DNA from: Candidatus Phocaeicola faecipullorum
Lineage (GTDB): Bacteria > Bacteroidota > Bacteroidia > Bacteroidales > Bacteroidaceae
NCBI GenBank assembly: GCA_018884025.1
Contig: JAHLFB010000098.1
Span: forward strand, 1-34,386
Length of the DNA stretch: 34,386 nt
Direction of reading: 5' to 3'
Part shown: piece after piece, positions 8,801 to 16,433 of the stretch
Layout of the letters: each line of letters starts with the position of its first letter
How positions within the stretch are numbered: position 1 is the first letter of the stretch
Made by a program: the position numbers and the translations under genes
Notes under the pieces: generated by a model
Database searches by the model: none
Seen by the model: only the letters and a program-made list of their open reading frames with translations
What the model was told of the DNA's origin: nothing

Positions 8801-10166
8801 CTGATACTTTAGATATTGCCCCGTCACTGAAAGCCATCTCATTGCACACAATCATATTCCTCAGTTTGATGCTTTCGCGGAAAAGACGGTTTGTGAAATG
8901 TTCTATCATCAGTCCGTCTGTATATCTTGAATATAGCAGGAATGTCTGCATATCGTCTGCCATACGGCCAAAATTGTACATCAGTACCCCCTGATATAAC
9001 ATCATCTGTATGAAATGGTCTTCCTTGTGTCTCTTGTTATATTCATCCTTTTTACCGGCTTTCTGTTCAATGAGGACTTTGAAATCCTTCTGTAGCAAGT
9101 CAACACGTCCCTGCAATCCCAGTTTCTCGCATATGAAGGATGCTTCAAGAAGGACCTTGTTACGGTCGAAAGACGGAATGCTGTGCGGCAGGATGTCATT
9201 CACGAAGGAACGTATGTTCATCATTTGCGACTGTGCCATTGAGTGAAAGTTTTCCGGGATGGAACATGTACAGAAGTCAAGAGCTGATGCTGAAAAGAAT
9301 TTTTTCAGACTGTCATTATAGGTGACAGGAGCAGTGCTTCTTTCATTTATGTAGTCGTCCAGGAACTGTCCGGCAAGGTTACCCATAAGAATATGATGCG
9401 TATTTGCTTTAGGCTTTATACGGCTCATGAAGTAATTTAACGGATGATGTCCATACTCTCTGAAACACGACGCCAAAGCACTTATATCAAGCAAAAAATC
9501 TGGATGAACGATAATTAGTCCGGGTATGTAATGATTATCCTCATCCATTTTTACATCCAGCAGGTTTATCTGCATATTTTCCGAAAGGATATCTTTCAGG
9601 TATGACAAATCACCGTCAAAACCTCCCTTTGCATAGTTTATCACAATCATATGATCTTCATCGCTGTCTGTCGATGCAAATATCTGTGTGTCATTCCAGC
9701 TGCTTACCGACGCTCTTACGTAGGGAATATGCGAAAGTCTGGTACCGCTGTAAGGTCTGTTTGAATGCGGTATCTGCGGAAGTATGGAAGCCGGAATATC
9801 TTCTTCAAAACCCAATGAAATAAATCTGACAATGGCTCTCAGGTCATAAAGATACTCATTCATGTCGGTATGGAATCCATCTTCAAGGGCAGCATTGCAG
9901 TTACGCCTCATTGTCTGTATGGCATATCTGTCCGAAGGCGTCATTTTCTTTTCCTTGCAGATGAAGTCCAGACGTGAAAACATATTGGCGAAAGATGCTG
10001 TAACTCCTGTTGTCAGTTCATAACAAGCCTGTTCAAGAACCTTTCGCAACATGATATACTTAGCCCGCAGGTTGTCTTGCGACGCTGCGGGCTGAGTATG
10101 TATTTTTTCTATTCTCTGGAAAAAATCGAAAGACTGTATGTCGATGTGTTCCGGCTTATTTGTCAT
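5889..10166 (-). CDS. Dna2-like nuclease-helicase (RecB-type nuclease plus SF1 helicase) with extra C-terminal domain
   Basis: A 1425-aa cytoplasmic DNA-processing enzyme. An N-terminal PD-(D/E)XK nuclease is indicated by GRVDLL near residue 352 followed by EQKAGK near 367, the Cas4/RecB/Dna2 arrangement. The SF1 helicase core has Walker A GPPGTGKT near 705, Walker B IDEASQ near 825, motif V ERYQGSQRD near 1046 and motif VI NVAITRARKQ near 1090. It belongs with the AAA_11/AAA_12 (Upf1-like, SF1B) helicases. Beyond about residue 1150 there is a further region of roughly 270 residues with a strand-loop pattern reminiscent of a Rossmann fold (near DLSYEAGASGLAF and YYLGINP); I cannot name it. 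The start ATG overlaps the end of the upstream lipoprotein gene by 11 bases, so translation is probably coupled. DNA repair or phage defence are both possible roles. Confidence 0.85.
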   Translation of the reverse strand: MTNKPEHIDIQSFDFFQRIEKIHTQPAASQDNLRAKYIMLRKVLEQACYELTTGVTASFANMFSRLDFICKEKKMTPSDRYAIQTMRRNCNAALEDGFHTDMNEYLYDLRAIVRFISLGFEEDIPASILPQIPHSNRPYSGTRLSHIPYVRASVSSWNDTQIFASTDSDEDHMIVINYAKGGFDGDLSYLKDILSENMQINLLDVKMDEDNHYIPGLIIVHPDFLLDISALASCFREYGHHPLNYFMSRIKPKANTHHILMGNLAGQFLDDYINERSTAPVTYNDSLKKFFSASALDFCTCSIPENFHSMAQSQMMNIRSFVNDILPHSIPSFDRNKVLLEASFICEKLGLQGRVDLLQKDFKVLIEQKAGKKDEYNKRHKEDHFIQMMLYQGVLMYNFGRMADDMQTFLLYSRYTDGLMIEHFTNRLFRESIKLRNMIVCNEMAFSDGAISKVSEELNTDLLNELQVHGKLWNDFQEPELYRTIQTLKHCSPLEKAYFQRFYTFISKESVLSRTGGNEDQSRGFAAVWHTPLAEKIENGNILTGLKITDKRKSSPNKGYDLIELSIPTYGEDFLPNFRKGDIIIFYSYKDKPDVRNEILMKGNITEISHDKVTVILRNGQQNKDIIGNEEDTFAIEHDYSDISASAGIRGLFSFLSACQDRKELLLGIRKPSCDKDITLNGSYGRFDELILKEKQAEDYFLLVGPPGTGKTSCALRYMVEEALTEKETSLLLLSYTNRAVDEICSMLVDSGIATHTPFIRIGHEMSCDKRFEPFLMKNRLADCRKLTDIRKRITDTRIFVGTTTSINNRLNLFDIKHFEIAIIDEASQILEPDLTGILSARNGTRNAIDKFVMIGDYKQLPAIALQNAESAIITDRLLLDIGLNDCRNSLFERLYKQSNDNVKSVLRKQGRMHPAIAEFPNNTFYMREKLECVPLPHQEEEYPYTVKPENPDKIEQLLTERRMIFITAPTPENSSTYSDKTNINEARIVVAILKRIYNLTENSFDANKTVGIIVPYRNQIAMIRKEISKLGIPQLSDISIDTVERYQGSQRDVIIYSFTARNYSQLNFLTSNTFREDNALIDRKLNVAITRARKQLIMTGNPQILGANITFYKLMEYIRMNNGYVETNTDDFCRGNFSIPQYTHNWELNNKSYVVPENFLQAYNDIIGKEISGRQVLAGITEAQANEIISYGRTDFTSLSGLNAEDYSLIYNFYRMRKQYSAAMAMYEDCGNWLRDAINNVSGRVVFCDLSYEAGASGLAFTDLCRSLRHTDIYYLGINPMEAMGKTSEKFFTSDSYRHVKCGFYPRITAINDGFWRAHSVLPELVIFNLSNLFDRISTEEARHLAIHISQIVHARPLNRYVTLYRDDAGDMMNINAYRAFCSNLCSEFKKLNEQMPITSKYYLSKNENVPEYEKFIYEIKSNR

Positions 10167-10971
10167 TAGTTTCTTTATTTGAGTCGGAAGGTATAATTAA
10201 AATGTATTTAATTGTGGCTTTTTCTAAATTACTATATTGTCCTTTATATATATCTGTCACATCTTGTGAAAGTATATATTTGTTTTCTTCACTTTGTTCA
10301 TATAAATTTAATTCAATTTCTTGGAAGCTATTATTACTTGGTAACATTATCTTAAATTCTGTAGTAGGTATTTTCAAATCATCGTCAAATGAATTACTTT
10401 GGTTGAATATACCAGAAATACAGTCATCTGATTCTGTAGGCCAAATGGAAACGTTACCATTATTAAATTCTTTAGATATGTATGTAAATTCAAATTTACC
10501 TCCGGACTTTACTATAGAATTTGCCAACATGTTATCGCTGATTTCATTAATTTGGTTTTGTGTCAATTCACCTCCGATAATATCTGTATTTACTTCTGTT
10601 ACAATATATTTCCTGTTTTTGTTTTGTACTTCAACAACAATTCTGCTTGAATTATCTTCGCTGTCGCTTATTTGTAAATAACTGCTTCCTTCTTTAGCTG
10701 GAGTAATAGTTAGTTTTTCACCATTATAGTTATATGTGATGACATCTTTATTTTCTTTTTCTATAATGTCGATTATATATTTTCCGTTACCTCCTTTTAT
10801 ATTAAATTCTTCTCCTTCTGTAAATTTAGTAAGTTTTATAGTGTCATTGTTCGTTATAATTGTTTTTTCATCCAAACTTACAAGTGTGATAGGAGAGTAG
10901 CTGTCACCACAAGATGTAATGAATAATATACTTGAAAGTGTAATAAATGCCGATAGTAAATTTCTTTTCAT
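10156..10971 (-). CDS. Putative lipoprotein of unknown function
   Basis: A 271-aa protein with a lipoprotein signal peptide: a basic start, a hydrophobic stretch and the lipobox FITSC with Cys21. Residues about 30-115 look like a small beta-sandwich of the bacterial Ig-like type (alternating strands, ending IVVEVQ). The remainder is not recognised. It is predicted to sit in the outer or inner membrane facing the periplasm. Base composition is clearly more AT-rich than the helicase gene it overlaps. It has its own -7 box and is the first gene of the minus-strand run lipoprotein, nuclease-helicase, dehydrogenase. Nothing in the sequence explains why a secreted lipoprotein is coupled to a DNA enzyme. 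Confidence 0.75.
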   Translation of the reverse strand: MKRNLLSAFITLSSILFITSCGDSYSPITLVSLDEKTIITNNDTIKLTKFTEGEEFNIKGGNGKYIIDIIEKENKDVITYNYNGEKLTITPAKEGSSYLQISDSEDNSSRIVVEVQNKNRKYIVTEVNTDIIGGELTQNQINEISDNMLANSIVKSGGKFEFTYISKEFNNGNVSIWPTESDDCISGIFNQSNSFDDDLKIPTTEFKIMLPSNNSFQEIELNLYEQSEENKYILSQDVTDIYKGQYSNLEKATIKYILIIPSDSNKETNDK

Positions 10972-10999
10972 TTTATTTATGTTTATTGTTAATACATCG

Positions 11000-11007
11000 C
11001 AAAGATA
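11000..11007 (-). promoter_or_regulatory. Promoter of the lipoprotein/helicase operon
   Basis: The minus strand reads TATCTTTG, an exact -7 consensus, with TTTC 19 bases upstream (complement of 11027-11030), close to the TTTG -33 element at the expected spacing. It lies 28 bases before the lipoprotein ATG. Confidence 0.65.
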
Positions 11008-11092
11008 TAAGATTATGCGAGAAATTGAAAATTAGCTATTAATAAATTATGGAAATATTCAATTAAGTTTTGTCCTGTTTTTCCTTTTACAT

Positions 11093-12367
11093 TCATTTCT
11101 TTCCGAATTTACCGTCAATTTTTAGAAGAGAAGTCACCCAGAATGTAGCAGCTGTACATATCATAATCCATATGAAGAACATACGATACCCCATTGTCTC
11201 CTGTAACCATCCCGCAATCATTCCCGGAAGCATCATGCCAAGTGCCATAAATGCCGTACATATGGCGTAATGAGCTGTTTTGCTTTCACCTTGTGAGAAA
11301 TAAATCAGATAAAGCATATATGCTGTAAAACCAAAACCGTAACCGAATTGTTCAATGAAAATACATAAGTTTACAACCGGCATGCCGCTTTGCTGGAAAA
11401 AACTTAGATATACATAAACTATGTCGGGAAGAGATATAGCCCATACCATTGGCCATAACCATTTCTTAAGTCCGTGGCGTGAAACGGCTATTCCGCCCAG
11501 TATTCCTCCTATCGTTAACCCTATGACTCCGACAGTGCCTTGGGTGAAACCAATCTGTTCTGTTGTCATTCCCATGCCTCCTTGTTCAACGGGGTCGAGC
11601 AGGAAAGGTATCCCCATTTTTGCCAATTGTGCTTCCGGCAGGCGGTAAAGCAGCATAAACAGTATCGCGATGCCTGCCTGTTCCTTCTTGAAAAAAGAAC
11701 GGAAAGTGCTTATGAATGACGGTAGTATTCCTGAAGAACTGTTACTGTTGGTTTTTACGTCTGATGCCGGGTGTGGAAGTATATACTTATGATATAGCCA
11801 TAGTCCGATAAACAGTCCTGACATAATAAAGAATGTTATGCTCCATGCACGGCTTATATTTCCGGTTGCAGTCTCCAGATATCCTGCCAACATGATGAGC
11901 AGGCCTTGTCCTGTTATAGTTGCCAGACGGTAAAAGGTACTGCGGATGCCTACGAATAAAGCCTGGTCATGTTGTGAGAGCCCTAGCATGTAAAAACCGT
12001 CGGCGGCAATGTCGTGAGTGGCAGAACTGAATGCCATGAGCCAGAATATTGCGAGTGTTGTCTGCAGAAAACTGCTTGCGGGAATAGTGAACGCTATGCC
12101 GGCAAGTCCGGCACCAATCAAAAGCTGCATCGAGGTTATCCAATACCGCTTGGTCTTGATAAGGTCGATAAACGGACTCCAGAGAGGCTTTATAACCCAT
12201 GGCAGGTTTAGCCAACTTGTGTATAGTGCAATCTCGGTGTTGGATATTCCCATTCGCTTGTACATGACTAGCGATATAATCATTACAGCCACATAAGGCA
12301 GTCCCTCAGCAAAATAAAGTGAGGGTACCCATGCCCATGGCGAGTGTGTTTTCATTGTGTTGGCCAT
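11093..12367 (-). CDS. AmpG-like MFS transporter (muropeptide-type permease)
   Basis: A 424-aa inner-membrane protein with about twelve membrane spans. The N-terminal region (SLYFAEGLPY, then MYKRMGIS and WVIKPLWSP) and the loop HDIAADGFY are typical of the AmpG/PAT branch of the major facilitator superfamily. In Proteobacteria AmpG brings GlcNAc-anhydroMurNAc peptides from cell-wall turnover into the cytoplasm. Here the two genes upstream on the same strand, a SpoIID-like protein and a DUF4922 fusion, support a role in cell-wall sugar recycling, but the substrate has to be inferred. No -7 box is seen in the 135-base gap before it, so it may be read from the promoter at 16193. Assignment to the family is firm; use of muropeptides is likely but not proven. 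Confidence 0.87.
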   Translation of the reverse strand: MANTMKTHSPWAWVPSLYFAEGLPYVAVMIISLVMYKRMGISNTEIALYTSWLNLPWVIKPLWSPFIDLIKTKRYWITSMQLLIGAGLAGIAFTIPASSFLQTTLAIFWLMAFSSATHDIAADGFYMLGLSQHDQALFVGIRSTFYRLATITGQGLLIMLAGYLETATGNISRAWSITFFIMSGLFIGLWLYHKYILPHPASDVKTNSNSSSGILPSFISTFRSFFKKEQAGIAILFMLLYRLPEAQLAKMGIPFLLDPVEQGGMGMTTEQIGFTQGTVGVIGLTIGGILGGIAVSRHGLKKWLWPMVWAISLPDIVYVYLSFFQQSGMPVVNLCIFIEQFGYGFGFTAYMLYLIYFSQGESKTAHYAICTAFMALGMMLPGMIAGWLQETMGYRMFFIWIMICTAATFWVTSLLKIDGKFGKK

Positions 12368-12370
12368 ATT

Positions 12371-12487
12371 TTAGTTGACGAGTTAACGAGTTGACAAGTT
12401 AACGAGGCTTTTTGGTTAAGGTGTTGATTAGGTTCCATTTCGGACTAAAATGTTACCAATAGAAACCTTGTCAACTTGTAACTGTAG
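12371..12487. repeat. Short direct and inverted repeats between the AmpG-like and SpoIID-like genes
   Basis: Two near-identical units built on GTTGACGAGTTAACGAG and TTGACAAGTTAACGAG stand side by side at 12374-12406. A partly matching inverted copy (AACTTGT/CTTGTCAAC type) lies at 12470-12487, so an imperfect hairpin with a long loop can form. No T-run follows it on either strand, so it is not a standard terminator. It may be an intergenic repeat family, an RNA stability element, or a remnant of an inserted repeat. Confidence 0.5.
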
Positions 12488-12502
12488 CCTTGTTATCTTA
12501 TA

Positions 12503-13819
12503 TCAATATAATTTCCTTATTTCTGCATTCTTATAATAATGTAATAGAATCTTATCGTATGTATATCCTTTTTCCCCCATAACGGCGGCACCTATCTGGC
12601 ATAGTCCTACACCATGTCCCCATCCGGCACCTGTGATGATAAATCCTGACGGTATCCCATTACTGATACCGGTTTTGTCAACCACAAAGGCGGAACTGAA
12701 CAGGTGGCTTTCTGACAATGCTCTCCGTATCTCCAGCTCTTTACCTATAACGACGGTCTTCAGAGTTCCTGTAATCTTCAGTCTGCATATGCGTCCGGAC
12801 TTTCCTCTTTCAACAGCTGTAAGGTCTATTATTTCTCCTATGTCAAATCCTGTTTTACGGTGTATCAGTTCTGAAATCTCTTTTTGTGAATATTCCACTT
12901 TCCATCTGTAGAAATCCGTGGTTTCCTGGTCGTAATTATTCAGAATCTGTTTCAGCACATTTTTGTCATGAGTGTTGCAGAAAGCTTTCGGATTGTTTCT
13001 TATCCATAAATCAGCGTTTTCTTCTATGCTTAAGTCCGGAAGAGGAGAGTTTCCTTCATTATCCATAACTGGTTGCAGGTATGGATAATCTTTGTCTTCC
13101 CAGCACGTGCCGAATGTTTCCGATACACCACCGCAGCATTTTGAAAAACGTGCATCACATATCTCATTGTCATACATCAGCACCATACCTTCCGTATCTT
13201 TTACAGCCTTTGTCACTGAAGGATTTGATGCCCTGGTTATTCCCTGATATCTCTGGCAGTGGTCGTCGGCACAAACATCGAAAAGTATATGATCTTCACG
13301 GTCATACCAGCGGATAACGCAGTTTTCGTCTTCATTCTTTTTCATTGTTGCACACTTGCAGCCGCACTCTTTGTTCTTTCTGTTTATCTGTGCTAGAAGC
13401 CAACTTCGGGATATTACGGCATGAGATTTCAGAAATTCCAATGACGATGTGGCACTCATTTCCGATGATATCACACTCACGAGATAGTCTTCTACTGGCA
13501 ATGAATTTATGGCTATTACGTTTTCACTGTCAGTTATCAGTCTCAGCCGCCCGGTAAAGGTCTGCTCCTCATGCCTTTCCCAGTGATAGGAGATACCTAT
13601 CGTAACATCATGCAGGGTGAAAGAACAGCAATTCCCGTCCGGAATAAGTTCCAGTTCATTCCATTCTTTGCCATTTAAGGATATTCCGCCACCGGCAGAA
13701 AATGAAGCATGGCATTTTCCTGTAAGAGTTTCTCCGTTTGTGGACCTGTACACTCCGTTTAGTGTAAATAAAATTTCTTTTGCTGTTACTATGCCTATGT
13801 TTATATATGGTTTATTCAT
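12503..13819 (-). CDS. SpoIID/LytB domain protein
   Basis: A 438-aa protein of the SpoIID family. SpoIID in sporulating bacteria is a lytic transglycosylase that cuts peptidoglycan strands stripped of their peptides. The core is visible: SSEM near residue 117 holds the likely catalytic Glu, followed by SHAVISRSW, and the C-terminal GWGHGVGLCQIGA near 405 matches the family's GHGxGxxQ motif. An insert with several cysteines (CGCKC near 152) may bind metal or form disulphides. The N-terminus (MNKPYINIGIV) has no signal peptide or membrane anchor, which is unexpected for an enzyme of peptidoglycan. It starts two bases after the stop of the DUF4922 fusion gene, so the two are co-transcribed. Bacteroidetes have no endospores, so a recycling role with the AmpG-like transporter is more likely. 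Confidence 0.88.
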   Translation of the reverse strand: MNKPYINIGIVTAKEILFTLNGVYRSTNGETLTGKCHASFSAGGGISLNGKEWNELELIPDGNCCSFTLHDVTIGISYHWERHEEQTFTGRLRLITDSENVIAINSLPVEDYLVSVISSEMSATSSLEFLKSHAVISRSWLLAQINRKNKECGCKCATMKKNEDENCVIRWYDREDHILFDVCADDHCQRYQGITRASNPSVTKAVKDTEGMVLMYDNEICDARFSKCCGGVSETFGTCWEDKDYPYLQPVMDNEGNSPLPDLSIEENADLWIRNNPKAFCNTHDKNVLKQILNNYDQETTDFYRWKVEYSQKEISELIHRKTGFDIGEIIDLTAVERGKSGRICRLKITGTLKTVVIGKELEIRRALSESHLFSSAFVVDKTGISNGIPSGFIITGAGWGHGVGLCQIGAAVMGEKGYTYDKILLHYYKNAEIRKLY

Positions 13820-13821
13820 GA

Positions 13822-16167
13822 TTAAAATGATACTTCATTGAATATTTTTCTTACTGTTTCTTCGTCTATTTTATTGAAGTCCTCTTCACGCGGAGTTACT
13901 ATCAGTCCACCCATGTCAAGAGCTCCCGGACTCACGAGTATCTGTGCGTTTCCTTCCGCATAATAGCATGAAGGTCTGTGTTCAGCACGTGGAAAATACG
14001 CTGTTGTGAACAGCCCATTGTTGTTTCTCCATGCGAACACGTTATATCTTGGTTCAGCCTCATTCTCATGCTTGGGGAGAGAATCGAGATATCTGTTCAA
14101 TAAACCGGAGTCAATATTTCCTGACATGGAGGTGAAAACCTTTATCGGACATATATATCCATTAACGGAATAACTTCTGCAAATATCCCCTCCATGCATC
14201 TCTTTTGAGCTGTCTTCAACGGATGATTTGAAGATATTATCCCATTGAGCTATGAACGGGATATCTTTCTTTTTTGCCGCCTGGAAATGGAAATGGTCAG
14301 GTGCGGAAGCTCCACATTTCGCTCCATTGTAGAAGATGGCGTAATCCTTACCGAAATGCTCTTCTATGGCTTCAAGCACTCTCTTAGGCAGTTGCATGTC
14401 GCTTTTGTCGGCAAGTGTCTGTGGTATGTGTTCTTCCGACGATATGGTGAGATGTCCCGGCAATATAGGATAAGGATTTACTCTCACACTGAACCTCATT
14501 CCGGCATCTATGGTTATGGAATGTTGTTCCGCCGGTTTGTTCTTCATGCACAGGAAGCACGGACGTTTCTCTATGGATGCTTTGTCTGTCTTGGCCAGCG
14601 TAGAGACTGCCCTGGCAGGATTGAACTGTACTTTTACGTTAATACCGTTTATGTTGAGACACTTTATTTTAATTCCGTCCAGCGCTTCATGGTTCTTGCG
14701 GCATAAATCCCATTCTTCTATTTGTCTGTTTATGAAATTTTTACCTTCATTTTTAGACATTCCGCGTCTGATGTTTATTTCCAGTGTGCGGAGACTGTCC
14801 TTGTATGAATTGTTATTGTTTATTTTCTCTATGCTCAATGCTGCGTCTGAATTTCCTTCCCAGCGGCGACACAGATATACCACATCGTAAATCCTTCCTA
14901 TCTTATAGTTTCTGGAAAAGGCCAGTCCTAGTGCATAATCCTCTCCGTAACTTGTGTTGGGTACTCTTATTTCCCTCAACAGCGGTGTATAGAAAGCACG
15001 TGGCGCACCTAATCCGTTTATTCTCAAAGCATTGTTATGTCCGTTAGAGTCAGTCCATTCTTTGTGGTCTATCACTCCGGGAGGCAATGTCTCAAGACTG
15101 AAGTTTGTCATTCTGTATGAGCCTATAACCATGGCGCATTTCTCAGTACGGAATTTGTCAACTATGGTTTGTAGTGTATGCGGACTGCTGTACAGGTCGT
15201 CGCTGTCAAGCTGTACGGCATAACGTCCGCATTTCGGATGGTCTATACCCATATTCCAGCATCCCCCTATGCCAAGGTCGGTGCGTTCAGGTATGATGTG
15301 TATCACTTTATCGTTATCCTTATATCCGGCTATACAGTCGCTTGTTCCGTCTGTGGAATGATTGTCTATTATTATGATATTGAATTTGAAGTCAGTTTCC
15401 TGTTCCAGAACCGATTTTATAGCATCGTCTATAGTTCTTACCCTGTTTCTTACCGGGATAATTACAGATACTTCGTATTCGAAATCTCCTTCTTCCGTAT
15501 TTATCAGTTGTTCCCTTTGTGGCAAGTATGCATCTATTTGTTTCAGATGATATGTAAACGCCTTTTCCCGTTCTATCTGAACATCCCTGTTGCGCGGATC
15601 GACATAATCGAACTGTTTCTCTCCGGATTTTCGTAAATCGTTTTCAATTTCTGTATAGAGAAACTCCCTGATATGAGTGATACCTGAAATTCGTGAAACA
15701 GCCAGTCTTAAAGCATATAGTGCAGAATAAGAATATTCATCCTGTGCCGAAAGTGTTTCTGCAGCTTTTCTGAAAATGTTTGTCTTGAACATAATCAGCG
15801 ATCCGAAGTCAAAATCATCGCGTACACTACCTTCCTGATAGTCTGTAACCGGATGAGGCGAACATGTGTCTCCCTTCATTACATAATGGTCCGCATATGC
15901 CATTCCCGCATTCTTAGGTTTCAGATAGTCTGCCATTCGTTCTATGGCTTTGTAGCCAGTTTTCAGCGGATAAGGCTTTGTATATATCAGTATAAGGTCG
16001 GTATTTGCCTTTTGGGATATTCTTCTTATGCCTTCCGATGAATTTATTTCGTTACAGCTTATGTAGTATATATTTTTTATGTATTCACATTCGCCCAGTA
16101 TATTCTGAGCATAATCTGAATTTCCATTATTATCCGTTACTGTGAAAAATGTTATATTTTTGTTCAT
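13822..16167 (-). CDS. Glycosyltransferase family 2 / DUF4922 (HIT-like) fusion protein
   Basis: A 781-aa cytoplasmic protein with three parts. Residues 1 to about 230 resemble a degenerate GT-A fold with no clear DxD. Residues about 235-450 are a full GT2 domain: VSVIIPVRNR, then IIIDNHSTDGT, and the metal-binding DSDD after YAVQL. Residues about 534-781 are DUF4922, related to HIT/GalT nucleotidyltransferases and phosphorylases: Cys537 and Cys540 form a CxxC, and HFHFQ at 625-629 matches the HxHxQ catalytic triad region. The fusion suggests that an NMP-sugar or NDP-sugar is made or split and the sugar transferred within one polypeptide. It is first in the operon with the SpoIID-like and AmpG-like genes and has a promoter about 26 bases upstream. 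The actual substrates are unknown. Confidence 0.85.
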   Translation of the reverse strand: MNKNITFFTVTDNNGNSDYAQNILGECEYIKNIYYISCNEINSSEGIRRISQKANTDLILIYTKPYPLKTGYKAIERMADYLKPKNAGMAYADHYVMKGDTCSPHPVTDYQEGSVRDDFDFGSLIMFKTNIFRKAAETLSAQDEYSYSALYALRLAVSRISGITHIREFLYTEIENDLRKSGEKQFDYVDPRNRDVQIEREKAFTYHLKQIDAYLPQREQLINTEEGDFEYEVSVIIPVRNRVRTIDDAIKSVLEQETDFKFNIIIIDNHSTDGTSDCIAGYKDNDKVIHIIPERTDLGIGGCWNMGIDHPKCGRYAVQLDSDDLYSSPHTLQTIVDKFRTEKCAMVIGSYRMTNFSLETLPPGVIDHKEWTDSNGHNNALRINGLGAPRAFYTPLLREIRVPNTSYGEDYALGLAFSRNYKIGRIYDVVYLCRRWEGNSDAALSIEKINNNNSYKDSLRTLEINIRRGMSKNEGKNFINRQIEEWDLCRKNHEALDGIKIKCLNINGINVKVQFNPARAVSTLAKTDKASIEKRPCFLCMKNKPAEQHSITIDAGMRFSVRVNPYPILPGHLTISSEEHIPQTLADKSDMQLPKRVLEAIEEHFGKDYAIFYNGAKCGASAPDHFHFQAAKKKDIPFIAQWDNIFKSSVEDSSKEMHGGDICRSYSVNGYICPIKVFTSMSGNIDSGLLNRYLDSLPKHENEAEPRYNVFAWRNNNGLFTTAYFPRAEHRPSCYYAEGNAQILVSPGALDMGGLIVTPREEDFNKIDEETVRKIFNEVSF

Positions 16168-16192
16168 GATTAGTGTTGTTTCAATACTATTG

Positions 16193-16200
16193 CAAATATA
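16193..16200 (-). promoter_or_regulatory. -7 box for the DUF4922/SpoIID/AmpG operon
   Basis: The minus strand reads TATATTTG, an exact TAnnTTTG match 25 bases before the ATG at 16167. No TTTG -33 element is visible at the usual distance. It is the only convincing promoter seen for the three genes down to 11093. Confidence 0.6.
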
Positions 16201-16262
16201 TAAAAGTAGGTTGGCTTTTGTTGTGGAATATGTGATATTTTTATTTCTGAGACCTGTATTGG

Positions 16263-16322
16263 AAACGCTTCGTCGTTTGATTTTGAATGACGAAGCATTT
16301 TAAACCGAATGACTAAGCGTTT
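16263..16322. promoter_or_regulatory. Three copies of a 12-mer upstream of the lyase operon (candidate operator or attenuator)
   Basis: AAACGCTTCGTC at 16263-16274 is almost the reverse complement of both GACGAAGCATTT (16289-16300) and GACTAAGCGTTT (16311-16322), with 11 of 12 bases matching each time. The two direct copies start 22 bases apart, about two helix turns, as expected for sites bound by AraC-type proteins. The last copy runs into TTTTTTATT, so the first arm paired with the last could also act as a terminator-like hairpin, with the middle copy as competitor. The rest of 16168-16433 shows no gene. Confidence 0.6.
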
Positions 16323-16433
16323 TTTATTACAATTATTAACATTCATGTTTTATAAAAATCAGACTGTGATTGAGTGTTTTGTCATGTTATTTCGTATATT
16401 ACAGAAAAAGAAAAAAACTTATTTTTTAATGTC

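Noticed and set aside
10160..10681. A 173-codon plus-strand frame opposite the lipoprotein gene
   Set aside because: It is fully antisense to a gene with a good signal peptide and promoter, has no promoter of its own and no recognisable features.
16374..16433. Earlier start for the lyase at 16374
   Set aside because: It would put 20 polar residues before a proper signal peptide; the ATG at 16434 gives a normal export signal.
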